DNA of 33,843 bases from contig JAUYAG010000003.1 in NCBI GenBank assembly GCA_030693575.1, forward strand, positions 1 to 33,843, given 5' to 3'. Below, one piece after another: positions 7,346-14,343 of the stretch. Made by a program: the position numbers and the translations under genes. The notes below the pieces were generated by a model, which saw nothing but the letters and a program-made list of their open reading frames with translations, did not search any database and was not told where the DNA came from. The stretch's first letter is position 1. The number at the start of each line of letters is the position of its first letter. Source of the DNA: Brevundimonas sp. (GTDB taxonomy: Bacteria > Pseudomonadota > Alphaproteobacteria > Caulobacterales > Caulobacteraceae).

Positions 7346-8107
7346 ATGAAACGGGCCATGTTCAGCAAGGCGGCGATAGCGGTCGTGTTGTGCGCCGCCG
7401 GCACCGGCTGCTCGCCGCCCGCGCCGCCGGCCCCGGAGAAGGTCCGGGCCCCCGCGGCGGTGGAGGGGTGGACCCGCCCGCCGATGATTCGCTCGGTGCG
7501 GCGTATTCCGGGCGGTCTCGTCTTTTCGGGACAGGCCGAGCCGGGTGCCCGTGTCGTGCTGCGCAGTGATTCCGGTCCCGCCCACGCCGCGGCGGCGGAT
7601 GATCAGGGCCGGTTCGAGATTCGCATGACTGCTCCGGCCGGAGATCTGTTGCTTCGCCCCGAGACCCAGGTGGGGCAGGACGCCGCGTCGGCGCCGGAAC
7701 GGCTGCTGATCGTCGCCGGGGGGCGGGGGCCGGTCGCCATCCTTCGCGCCGGCGCGCCGACCCGGCGCCTGGACCGCGCACCGGCCCTGGGCGCGGTCGA
7801 CAGCGACGGCCGGATGCGACTCGCGTCCGGCCTCACCGCGCCGGCGGGCGAGCCGCTGGACGTGTCGGCCGGGGGCGAGGGCGGGCCGGTCAAGTCGGAC
7901 CCCCAGGGCCGCTGGAGCCTTGTGCTGGGCCCCTCCACCGGGCCGGACGAAATCAGGGTCGGCGGTCGCGGCTTCACCTGGCCCGGGGAGGGCGCGGCAG
8001 ACGCAAGCACGGGTACACGGGTCGAGCGTGCGGGCGCGGGTTGGCGCGTGGTCTGGAGCGGCCCGGCGGGCCGGCAGCAGACGACCTGGCTGCCGGATGG
8101 TGAATGA
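7346..8107 (+). CDS. Putative lipoprotein with Ig-like/carboxypeptidase-regulatory-like segments
   Basis: A protein of about 253 residues with a signal sequence (MKRAMFSKAAIAVVLCAAG) ending in TGC, an imperfect lipobox, so it is probably a lipoprotein. After a Pro-rich linker it has two beta-type repeats: one with FSGQAEPGARVVLRSD then DDQGRFEIRM, and a second, weaker one with AGEPLDVSAG then SDPQGRWSLVL. Such repeats are typical of small extracellular beta-sandwich modules. No catalytic motif is seen and the function is unknown. The ATG at 7346 is preferred for spacing from a G-rich stretch at 7331-7336; ATG 7337 is an alternative. A strong terminator follows about 85 bp downstream. Confidence 0.7.
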   Translation: MKRAMFSKAAIAVVLCAAGTGCSPPAPPAPEKVRAPAAVEGWTRPPMIRSVRRIPGGLVFSGQAEPGARVVLRSDSGPAHAAAADDQGRFEIRMTAPAGDLLLRPETQVGQDAASAPERLLIVAGGRGPVAILRAGAPTRRLDRAPALGAVDSDGRMRLASGLTAPAGEPLDVSAGGEGGPVKSDPQGRWSLVLGPSTGPDEIRVGGRGFTWPGEGAADASTGTRVERAGAGWRVVWSGPAGRQQTTWLPDGE

Positions 8108-8191
8108 TCGCTTTACGATCGATTAACCAATTCAGGGCAACGGAGGATCGTCTTCTTTCTTCGAGGACACCCACCATCACCGAACTTCTTC

Positions 8192-8220
8192 AGCCCGGCG
8201 CCTGCGTCGGGCTTTTTTTT
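8192..8220 (+). terminator. Intrinsic terminator with eight-T tail
   Basis: AGCCCG at 8192-8197 pairs with CGGGCT at 8208-8213, and the T-run covers 8213-8220. It ends either the lipoprotein transcript or a short separate RNA. Confidence 0.8.
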
Positions 8221-8248
8221 CGTTCTGACGCTGTGGTGGGGGAAAGAG

Positions 8249-8323
8249 TGGCTCCGCGGGTAGGATTCGAACCTACGACCAGCCGATTAACAGTCGGCTG
8301 CTCTACCACTGAGCTACCGCGGA
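8249..8323 (-). tRNA. tRNA-Asn(GTT)
   Basis: The minus strand gives a full cloverleaf. The acceptor stem TCCGCGG pairs with CCGCGGA, the discriminator is G, and the 3' CCA is encoded (8249-8251). The anticodon stem GCCGA/TCGGC closes the loop CTGTTAA with anticodon GTT. The T arm contains GGTTCGAATCC. Confidence 0.97.
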
Positions 8324-8393
8324 ACACTTCCTCTCAGGAAGGCGGGCGCTATAGCAGCGCGAGTCAGACTGACGCAACGGGAAATATCCGATC

Positions 8394-9197
8394 TTGGCCC
8401 TGATCCGTATCAACGACCCCGACGATCCCCGCATCGGCGGCTTCCGCGACATCCGCGAACGGGACCTTACGGGCAGGCAGGGCCTGTTCGTAGCCGAAGG
8501 CGAGGTGGTGCTGAACGTGCTGATGTCGGATCGGTCGCTGTGCCGCCCGATTGCGTTTTTGCTGGATGAAAAGCGGCTTGAAGGGCTTTCGGCGGTGCTG
8601 GGACGGGCGGCTGACGACACCCCGGTCTATGTCGCGAGTCAGTCCGTGCTGGATTCGATCGCCGGTTTTCACCTGCATCGCGGGATCCTGGCGCTTGGCG
8701 AGAAGCCGCCGGTCCGGTCGCTCGAGGCCTGTCTGGCCGAAATGGGATCCGAGGCCGTGGTGGTCGCGGCCTGCGGCACGGGCAATCACGACAATATGGG
8801 CGGGATTTTCCGCAACGCCGCGGCCTTCGGCGCCGACGCCGTTCTGCTGGACTCGCAATGCTGTGACCCGTTCTACCGCAAGGCCATCCGGGTTTCCGTG
8901 GGTGCCGTGCTGCGGACGCCGATGGCGACCGGGCTGGACGCGGTGACCATGGTCGAGGGGCTGAAGGCGGCGGGGTTCGAGGTGTTCGCCCTGACGCCCG
9001 GCGCAAGTGAGCCGCTGGATCGGGTACCGCGGGGCGGGCGGGTGGCTATCGTGCTCGGGCCGGAAGGACCGGGCCTGGTGCCGGCGGTGATCCAGCGCTG
9101 CCGGCCGGTCAGGATTCCGATGTCAGGCGGCTTCGATTCGCTGAACGTTTCGGTCGCCAGTGGAATTGCGCTGCATCATTTCACCCGGCGGGTGTGA
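8394..9197 (+). CDS. TrmH/SpoU-family RNA 2'-O-ribose methyltransferase
   Basis: A 267-residue SPOUT-class methyltransferase that uses SAM to methylate ribose 2'-OH in tRNA or rRNA. The three SPOUT motifs are present: NHDNMGGIFRNAAAFGAD (motif 1, catalytic Arg), IVLGPEGPGL (motif 2) and IPMSGGFDSLNVSVASGIAL (motif 3), forming the knotted SAM site in the C-terminal half. The N-terminal ~100 residues are probably the substrate-binding domain. The target RNA cannot be deduced from sequence. The only plausible start is TTG at 8394, an uncommon start codon, with GGGA upstream at long spacing. A -10-like GCTATAGC lies at about 8349-8356. It stands just beyond tRNA-Asn, which is on the other strand. 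Confidence 0.92.
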   Translation: MALIRINDPDDPRIGGFRDIRERDLTGRQGLFVAEGEVVLNVLMSDRSLCRPIAFLLDEKRLEGLSAVLGRAADDTPVYVASQSVLDSIAGFHLHRGILALGEKPPVRSLEACLAEMGSEAVVVAACGTGNHDNMGGIFRNAAAFGADAVLLDSQCCDPFYRKAIRVSVGAVLRTPMATGLDAVTMVEGLKAAGFEVFALTPGASEPLDRVPRGGRVAIVLGPEGPGLVPAVIQRCRPVRIPMSGGFDSLNVSVASGIALHHFTRRV

Positions 9198-9286
9198 ATC
9201 GATCACCAAATCGCGATTAACGCTTTGTACACCTTGATGAACCGCCAAACCTGTGTCGCTGTGGGGTGTCCGGGGGGAGTTCAATC

Positions 9287-9409
9287 ATGTTTGGCGGCAT
9301 CTTCGTCTTCATTCACCGCAATGCGCGCATCGCGCTGGCGGTCGGTATCGTCGCAGCGGGCGTGAGCGCCGCCAGCGTCATCGGCTGGATTACCGCACCG
9401 GTCGCCTGA
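9287..9409 (+). CDS. 40-residue single-helix membrane protein
   Basis: A short ORF below usual gene-calling limits. It starts at ATG 9287 behind a very strong ribosome binding site (GGGGGGAG at 9273-9280, seven bases upstream) and ends with TGA at 9407-9409. The product begins MFGGIFVFIHRNARIALAVG and continues with a hydrophobic Ala/Val/Ile/Gly stretch ending IGWITAPVA, so one transmembrane helix is likely. GC is high at third codon positions, as in neighbouring genes. Function is unknown. It converges on the membrane-protein gene at 9425 with a 15-bp gap. Confidence 0.6.
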   Translation: MFGGIFVFIHRNARIALAVGIVAAGVSAASVIGWITAPVA

Positions 9410-9424
9410 CCGGCCCCAGTCAGC

Positions 9425-9856
9425 TCAGTCCTTGCTTCCAGCGTCTTCGCCTGCCGGAGACGTCCTGCGCGTGGGCCAGAGCGCGCCCGCGACAAGCGAC
9501 AACAGCACCGCATCGCCCCAGACATAGTAGGCCGTGACATAGGCCCACTGCTCCAGCTGGTGGAAGCGGATGAACGCCAGATGGTTGGCCATCAGCAGGA
9601 ACTGGAAAGCGGTCGCCCAGACGGCCCAACGGCGTCTCGAGTAAAGGGCGAGGTAGAGCAGGAACAGCAGCGTGCCGCCGTCGAGCGCGACGGCGACCCA
9701 CGGTGGTTCCGTGGGATCGAACGGCGCGAGGGCCGTTCCGACCCAGGTCAGGACCAGAACGGCCGCCGTCGCGCGCTCCCATCGTCCGCCGCGCCACACG
9801 GCGAGGGCGACGGCGATGATGAGCAGAGCCAGAGAGATCGCATAGATCGGCGACAT
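9425..9856 (-). CDS. Four-helix membrane protein of unknown function
   Basis: A 143-residue integral membrane protein. Hydrophobic segments lie at about residues 4-20 (YAISLALLIIAVALAVW), 30-45, 58-72 (LDGGTLLFLLYLALY) and 80-125, giving four or more helices. It carries conserved-looking aromatic and charged residues (FDPTEPPW, RFHQLEQWAYVTAYYVWGD). I do not recognise a named family. It is the third gene of a minus-strand run behind the LuxR-type regulator and the 115-residue protein, with a 17-bp gap to the latter, so co-transcription is likely. An overlapping ORF in another frame (9420-9890) is rejected because it is not hydrophobic and is Arg/Pro-rich. Confidence 0.7.
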   Translation of the reverse strand: MSPIYAISLALLIIAVALAVWRGGRWERATAAVLVLTWVGTALAPFDPTEPPWVAVALDGGTLLFLLYLALYSRRRWAVWATAFQFLLMANHLAFIRFHQLEQWAYVTAYYVWGDAVLLSLVAGALWPTRRTSPAGEDAGSKD

Positions 9857-9873
9857 GCCCTGGCATCGCCAAC

Positions 9874-10221
9874 TCAGGACACGAGCGCAAGCCCTCTGGG
9901 CCGCGGAATCGGTTCGTCCGACTTCTCCAGCCCGCCCATCCGGACGCCCCGGTAGGAGGTGTTGCCCTTCACATCGGCCAGAGCCTCGTGCAGGGCGACC
10001 ATGGCGCGCTGCGCCCCCACCTGCGCCGCCACTGCCTCGGCCAGGGCGTCGAAGGCCGCCTGTCCGACTGTGAACGAGAGACCCGACTCCCGCCGGCTTC
10101 GGGTCAGGGTCTGTGCCAGCCGACCAAGTTGGTTGACGGCCTCATCCTGGCTGGCTTCGGCCTGAAACAGGTCCGTCGCCAGGCGCGCGACAACGGTCGC
10201 CGCATGTTCGCTGCGTTTCAT
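9874..10221 (-). CDS. Small helical protein in LuxR cluster
   Basis: A 115-residue soluble protein, unrecognised. Residues 1-85 look helical (EHAATVVARLATDLFQAEA, then VNQLGRLAQTLTRSRRES and FDALAEAVAAQVGAQRAMVA). The C-terminal 30 residues are charged and Pro-rich (EPIPRPRG). The regular Ala/Leu/Val spacing could support a helical bundle or dimer. The ATG at 10221 has a good AAGGTGAG ribosome binding site. It begins 29 bp after the regulator stop and ends 17 bp before the membrane-protein gene. Nothing in the sequence indicates an enzyme; a regulatory or signalling partner is possible but unsupported. Confidence 0.72.
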   Translation of the reverse strand: MKRSEHAATVVARLATDLFQAEASQDEAVNQLGRLAQTLTRSRRESGLSFTVGQAAFDALAEAVAAQVGAQRAMVALHEALADVKGNTSYRGVRMGGLEKSDEPIPRPRGLALVS

Positions 10222-10250
10222 TCGCTCACCTTTTCGAGAAGCGACGCGGA

Positions 10251-10883
10251 TCAGTCGCCGTAGCGGATGCCTTGCAGGACGAAGGCGAACCGTTCCGCGC
10301 CAATGACGCTCGTCAGGACCAGTGCGGCTACTGCGGCAATGGTGAAGACGAACAGGACACGTCCGAGGACCTCATGTCCGATTCCGAGGGCTGGAAGCCG
10401 GAATCCAGCAGGGCGGCCCCGATGTGCAGGATCTCCCTGAAGGTGGCTTCCGGAGAGAGGAACGCCGCCTGTTTGCGTGTTCCGCCCACCAGATGGTTCA
10501 CCATCATCTGCTTCACCGGCGTGTCGGCCAGTGAAAGAAGCACGGCCTGAAGCTGCGCCCAGCTGATGTCCGGCAACTGCCCTTGGGTATCGGTCATGTA
10601 TGTCCCCTTTCGCCGGGCCAGAAGGGACGGTCGCGGCGGCGGTGGCGATTGGGGCCGGTTCGGATACCGAGTCATTCGGAACGCCCTGCTCGGAGAGCAG
10701 GAGGAGGGCGGCGTCGATCCGCCCGGCCGCGTTCAGCTTGCGTGCGGCGTTCTCGCAGTGACGATCCACGGTCGAAGGCTTGATGCCGAGGCGCCGCGCG
10801 ATCTGCTTGGAATTCATGTGCCCATGGACGAGGCGCAGGCATTCGCGCTCGCGGTCGGTCAGTCTGTCAGTGCGGCTCGGCAT
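10251..10883 (-). CDS. LuxR-type HTH regulator with C-terminal membrane helix (middle frame uncertain)
   Basis: A 210-codon open frame. Residues 7-62 form a GerE/LuxR DNA-binding domain: LTDRERECLRLVHGHMNSKQ, then IARRLGIKPSTVDRHCENAARKL is spread over the recognition helices. No receiver or ligand domain precedes it, so the domain is at the N-terminus. The last ~38 residues hold one hydrophobic helix (VLFVFTIAAVAALVLTSVIG), which would anchor it in the membrane. Codon use is normal up to about residue 95 and again over the membrane helix. Between these, the +1 frame shows the normal high-GC third positions instead, and a separate 89-codon ORF lies there. Either a genuine overlap or two compensating frameshifts are present. 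ATG 10883 follows a G-rich stretch. Confidence 0.6.
   Translation of the reverse strand: MPSRTDRLTDRERECLRLVHGHMNSKQIARRLGIKPSTVDRHCENAARKLNAAGRIDAALLLLSEQGVPNDSVSEPAPIATAAATVPSGPAKGDIHDRYPRAVAGHQLGAASGRASFTGRHAGEADDGEPSGGRNTQTGGVPLSGSHLQGDPAHRGRPAGFRLPALGIGHEVLGRVLFVFTIAAVAALVLTSVIGAERFAFVLQGIRYGD
10328..10597 (-). CDS. 89-codon ORF nested out of frame in the LuxR gene
   Basis: It starts at ATG 10597 behind an AAAGGGGA ribosome binding site six bases upstream, stronger than most in this window. The product begins MTDTQGQLPDISWAQLQ and includes TPVKQMMVNHLVGGTRKQ and SPEATFREILHIGAALLDSG, ordinary helical protein sequence with high-GC third positions. The last ~15 residues (MRSSDVSCSSSPLPQ) look unlike coding sequence and overlap the start of the membrane helix in the other frame. 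It could be an independent gene, or the true middle of the LuxR protein if two indels occurred. I cannot decide from sequence alone. Confidence 0.5.
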   Translation of the reverse strand: MTDTQGQLPDISWAQLQAVLLSLADTPVKQMMVNHLVGGTRKQAAFLSPEATFREILHIGAALLDSGFQPSESDMRSSDVSCSSSPLPQ

Positions 10884-11010
10884 AGGCGGCCCCCCGGCTC
10901 TCCGCTACTCTAACCACGGGAACGGGTTCACCAAAACCGGGAATCAGTCTCGCGCGAGCCATCGGCGCTTGTCGGCGGTGAAACGTGTCCGGGGTGGGAC
11001 GAAATCGCGA

Positions 11011-11084
11011 TGGAGGCCTGACCGAGAATCGAACTCGGGTGCAAGGATTTGCAGTCCTCTGCGTAACCACTCCGCCATCAGGCC
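11011..11084 (-). tRNA. tRNA-Cys(GCA)
   Basis: On the minus strand the acceptor stem GGCCTGA pairs with TCAGGCC, followed by discriminator T and encoded CCA (11011-11013). The anticodon stem AGGA/TCCT closes the loop CTGCAAA with anticodon GCA. The T arm holds GAGTTCGATTCTC. Confidence 0.96.
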
Positions 11085-11139
11085 CTGGGCCGTTGAAAAC
11101 GACCGCGCCATCGCGAGGGGCGTTCGCTATCAGATCGGA

Positions 11140-11168
11140 TTGTCCCCCGCAACGCACAGACCTATAAG
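11140..11168 (+). promoter_or_regulatory. Predicted promoter of the Pcm-like gene
   Basis: TTGTCC at 11140-11145 and CCTATAAG at 11161-11168 are separated by 15 nt, the same spacing as the boxes upstream of dksA and rpsB. The leader to the ATG would be about 50 nt. Confidence 0.4.
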
Positions 11169-11223
11169 CGCGCCAGATTTCCCGGATTTCACCGGGCGCC
11201 CATAGCTGCAGGATCGTTCCGCC

Positions 11224-11853
11224 ATGGATTTCGCCGCCGCCCGCAAGGTCATGGTCGACAGCCAGGTCCGCGTGAATGATGTCACAGACCGCGCGCTGCA
11301 GGCGGCGTTGCTGACGGTGCCGCGGGAGCGCTTCCTGCCGGCGGAGCGCGCCTATTCCGCCTACGCCGAGATCGAGCCCGAGATTGCCGGCGGCCGCAAA
11401 CTGATGCTCGCCCGCGACCTGTCGAAACTGCTGATGGCGCTGGACGCTCGCCCGGGCGAGACGGCCCTGGCCATGGCGGCGCCCTATGCCGCCGCGGTGC
11501 TGGCGCAGCTTGGCCTCGAGGTCACGGCCCAGGAATCCGATGACGCCGTCTTCGGCGTGGTCGGCGACGTGCTGGCGGAGGAGGGCGTCCGGACTGTGAC
11601 GGCTCCGCTCAACGCGCCTGCAGAGGGCGGCTATGATGTGATCGTCTGCGAAGGCGCCGTCCCTGGACGGACGGAGTCCTGGCTGAAGGCTCTCAACGTC
11701 GGCGGTCGCATGGCCGTGGTTGAACGCGCCGGTCCGGTGGGCAAGGCGGTGCTCTATGTGCGGGGCGAGCAGGGCGTGTCCCGCCGGGAACTGTTCAACG
11801 CCGCCCCGCCCATGCTGGCGGAACTCTCGCCGCTCCCCATCTTCGCGCTGTAG
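11224..11853 (+). CDS. Protein-L-isoaspartate O-methyltransferase-like protein, degenerate
   Basis: A 209-residue Pcm-family protein. The N-terminal MDFAAARKVMVDSQVRVNDV and VPRERFLPAERAYSAYAE match the family, whose active members repair isoaspartyl residues in aged proteins with SAM. The glycine-rich SAM loop is missing, however: where active enzymes have a GxGxG-type stretch, this one reads ALAMAAPYAAAVLAQLG. The later YDVIVCEGAV and GGRMAVVE parts remain. It may be catalytically inactive. The ATG at 11224 opens the family N-terminus. It lies 129 bp before tolC on the same strand; this pairing occurs in other alphaproteobacteria, suggesting a role tied to the envelope or to TolC, but no mechanism can be read here. 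Confidence 0.8.
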   Translation: MDFAAARKVMVDSQVRVNDVTDRALQAALLTVPRERFLPAERAYSAYAEIEPEIAGGRKLMLARDLSKLLMALDARPGETALAMAAPYAAAVLAQLGLEVTAQESDDAVFGVVGDVLAEEGVRTVTAPLNAPAEGGYDVIVCEGAVPGRTESWLKALNVGGRMAVVERAGPVGKAVLYVRGEQGVSRRELFNAAPPMLAELSPLPIFAL

Positions 11854-11982
11854 GATCGCGGACCTCGACGGACTTGCCCGGCGGGTGCGTGAAAAAAACT
11901 TAACTGGCGTGAGCGCAAAGCGTCCCGCATCAGACCTATGAGATACGAAGGGCGCGCTTCCCCGCGCCAGGCAGGAACAGAC

Positions 11983-13467
11983 ATGCTGAAACGTACGCGC
12001 GCGCTCGCCTCGGTCGCCGTCATCGCCGTGATCACCGGCATGGGTGCTCCCGCCTGGGCCGAGACGCTGAAGGACGCCCTGGCCCTGGCCTATCAGACCA
12101 ATCCGTCGTTGCTGGCCCAGCGGGCCAACCAGCGGGCGCTGGATGAGTCGATCGTCCAGGCCCGCGCCGGCCTTCGTCCCCAGCTCGATGTCAGCGTGAC
12201 CGCCAACTACGCCCGCGACTACAGCGGCACGGCGTTGGGCAACCCGGACAGCGACAGCGCCAGCGCCAGCATCGGCCTGTCCCAGACGCTCTGGTCGGGC
12301 GGCCGCATCGGTCACGGCATCTCGGCGGCGGAGGCCAACATCCTGGCCGGACGCGAGAACCTGCGCGACATTGAACAGACGGTCCTGGCCTCGGTGATCC
12401 AGGCCTATGCCGACGTGATCCGCGACGGAGAGATCCTGGCCATCCGCCAGTCCAACCTCGGCGTGCTGCAACGCCAGCTGGAAGAAGCTTCGGCCCGGTT
12501 TGAGGTCGGCGAGATTACCCGCACCGACGTCGCCCAGTCCGAATCCCGACTGGCCCAGTCCGAGGCCGATCTGGCCAATGCGCGGGCGCAGTTGTCGGTG
12601 TCGCGCGCGGTCTATGCTGCGGTCGTCGGACAGGCACCGGGCGATCTGGCGCCGATGCCGGTCCTGCCGGGCATCCCGGCCGATTTCGACGCCGCGCTCG
12701 ACGTCGCGCTGACCGACAATCCGTCCATCCGTTCGGCCGCCTATACCCTGGCCGCAGCCGAGTCCAACGTCGCAGCGGCCAAGGCCGAGTACATGCCTTC
12801 GGCCCGTCTGACCGCCTCCTACGGCGGAACCACCAGCGATCTCGGCGCCATCGACGACCTTGCGGACAATACCCGTTTCCAGGCCGGCGCGACCGTCTCG
12901 GTGCCGCTGTTCACCGGCGGCCTGAACAGTTCGCGCGTCGCCCAGGCCCGGGAGCGCGCCAATGTGGCCCAGATCAACGTCGAGGGTGAGCGCCGCAACA
13001 CCCTGCAGGCGGTCAGCTCGGCCTATGCCCAGTCGATCTCTTCGCGCGCCACGCTGCAGGCCGGCGAGGAAGCCGTGCGCGCCGCGACCGTGGCCGCCGA
13101 AGGCGTGCGGCAGGAGGCCCAGGTCGGACTTCGCACCACGCTGGACGTGCTGAACCAGGAGCTGGAGCTGCGCAACGCCCAGATCACCCTGGCCAGTGCC
13201 CGTCGCAATGAATACGTCGCCCAGGCCAGCCTGCTGGCCGCGATGGGCCGGCTGGAGGGCACGGATCTCGACTCCGCCCTGACCGTCTATGACCCGGCCG
13301 CCAACTACAACCGGGTGCGCAACCGCGGCGGTCTGCCGTGGGATGGTATTGTCGAGACAATCGATCGTCTCGCCGCGCCGCCGGTCATGCCTGCGAACGA
13401 CGCCGCCGACGCGCCGATCGATACCCAGCTGAAGTCCGATGTGGTGATGACCGCGCCGCGCGACTGA
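11983..13467 (+). CDS. tolC: TolC-family outer-membrane efflux/secretion channel
   Basis: A 494-residue outer-membrane channel subunit. A signal peptide ends near APAWAE at about residue 26. Two homologous outer-membrane efflux repeats follow: the first begins ETLKDALALAYQTNPSLLAQ and includes SQTLWSGGRIG; the second begins FDAALDVALTDNPSIRSAAY and includes VSVPLFTGGLNSSRVAQA. Long heptad-rich helices (for example LEEASARFEVGEITRTDVAQ) form the periplasmic tunnel. It pairs with inner-membrane efflux pumps or type I secretion systems; in Caulobacter the homologous RsaF proteins export the S-layer protein. The ATG at 11983 has CAGGAA upstream; an upstream ATG at 11938 would precede the signal peptide. 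The C-terminal ~50 residues are non-conserved linker. Confidence 0.93.
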   Translation: MLKRTRALASVAVIAVITGMGAPAWAETLKDALALAYQTNPSLLAQRANQRALDESIVQARAGLRPQLDVSVTANYARDYSGTALGNPDSDSASASIGLSQTLWSGGRIGHGISAAEANILAGRENLRDIEQTVLASVIQAYADVIRDGEILAIRQSNLGVLQRQLEEASARFEVGEITRTDVAQSESRLAQSEADLANARAQLSVSRAVYAAVVGQAPGDLAPMPVLPGIPADFDAALDVALTDNPSIRSAAYTLAAAESNVAAAKAEYMPSARLTASYGGTTSDLGAIDDLADNTRFQAGATVSVPLFTGGLNSSRVAQARERANVAQINVEGERRNTLQAVSSAYAQSISSRATLQAGEEAVRAATVAAEGVRQEAQVGLRTTLDVLNQELELRNAQITLASARRNEYVAQASLLAAMGRLEGTDLDSALTVYDPAANYNRVRNRGGLPWDGIVETIDRLAAPPVMPANDAADAPIDTQLKSDVVMTAPRD

Positions 13468-13642
13468 CTGCTCCCGGGTCGCCTGTCGCGCGACTGTGGG
13501 CGCACCCGTTAACCTGACAGGCGAAAAACGCCCGTTGATTCCAGCGGGCTGAGATGCGACGACAAGGCGTGGGAGGGGTCTCCTCTTCCTTGCCGCAAAT
13601 CGACTTGATCGTGCGTTCGCCGCGCACCCCCGGGGTTTCGAC

Positions 13643-14257
13643 ATGACCGACCAGACCGCCCAGGAACCGACGATGGAGGAAATCCTGGCGTCGATCCGCC
13701 GGATCATTTCCGAAGACGACGCCCCGGCAGAGACCGCGCCGGCCGCCGCCGCGCCGGAGCCTCAGCCCGCGCCGGAGCCGGAGCCCGTCGTTTCGTCCGC
13801 GCTGATGGATGAAACGCCGTCGATGGAAGAACCACACGCCTCCGAGGAGGACGTGCTGGAACTGACCGACGCCTATGAAGCCCCGGCCGCCGAGAGCCTT
13901 GGCGACCTCGATATCTCTTCCGCCGAGCCCTTCCCCAGCGCACCGGTGGCTGAGTCGGTGTTCGTCGAGGAATCGGTCGAGATTTATGCGCCCGAGCCGG
14001 AACCGGCTCCGGCCTATGACAGCCTCGTCGGCGACAGCGCCGCGGCCAGCGCGGCGTCCGCCTTCGCCGGTTTCGCCTCCACCATCCGCAAGCCCGACCC
14101 CATCGACGCCGTCGGCGGCTCCGGTCCGACCGTCGACGAACTGGCCCGCGCCCTGCTGCGGCCGATGCTGAGGGAATGGCTCGACGCCAATCTGCCGGCC
14201 ATCGTCGAGGCCCAGGTACGCAAGGAAGTCGAACGCATCGCCCGCAACGCCGGCTGA
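13643..14257 (+). CDS. popZ: Polar organizing protein PopZ (DUF2497)
   Basis: A 204-residue PopZ homologue. PopZ self-assembles into a ribosome-free polar condensate that tethers the chromosomal origin through ParB and recruits cell-cycle kinases. Three parts are seen: an N-terminal partner-binding helix ([17 protein letters not shown], residues 10-26), a long acidic Pro/Glu/Ala-rich disordered linker (about 27-150), and C-terminal oligomerisation helices ([20 protein letters not shown] and the segment to the end). Caulobacter PopZ is about 177 residues, so the linker is longer here. It sits between tolC and valS, a placement that matches Caulobacter. ATG 13643 begins the conserved helix region. 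A TTAACC box at about 13508-13513 upstream could be a CtrA half-site. Confidence 0.93.
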   Translation: MTDQTAQEPTMEEILASIRRIISEDDAPAETAPAAAAPEPQPAPEPEPVVSSALMDETPSMEEPHASEEDVLELTDAYEAPAAESLGDLDISSAEPFPSAPVAESVFVEESVEIYAPEPEPAPAYDSLVGDSAAASAASAFAGFASTIRKPDPIDAVGGSGPTVDELARALLRPMLREWLDANLPAIVEAQVRKEVERIARNAG

Positions 14258-14293
14258 CTTCACCCGCGACCCGATCAAGGCTAGATCATTCCG

Positions 14294-14325
14294 GGGCGGC
14301 TCCAGTCGGGGCCGCCCTTATCTTT
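14294..14325 (+). terminator. Intrinsic terminator after popZ
   Basis: GGGCGGC at 14294-14300 pairs with GCCGCCC at 14311-14317 across a 10-nt loop, followed by a T-rich tail. It ends about 20 bases before the valS ATG, so it may act as a partial terminator. Confidence 0.6.
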
Positions 14326-14343
14326 TGTCTGAAGACCTTCCCA

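Noticed and set aside
9420..9890. 156-codon minus-strand frame overlapping the four-helix membrane protein
   Set aside because: Arg/Pro-rich translation with poor codon use; the other frame gives a coherent hydrophobic protein.
13508..13513. CtrA site upstream of popZ
   Set aside because: A single TTAACC half without a partner at N7; such hexamers also occur at 8121 and elsewhere in intergenic DNA.
10867..13707. 946-codon minus-strand open frame across tRNA-Cys, the Pcm-like gene and tolC
   Set aside because: It crosses a tRNA and two well-supported genes on the other strand; composition is that of a GC shadow.
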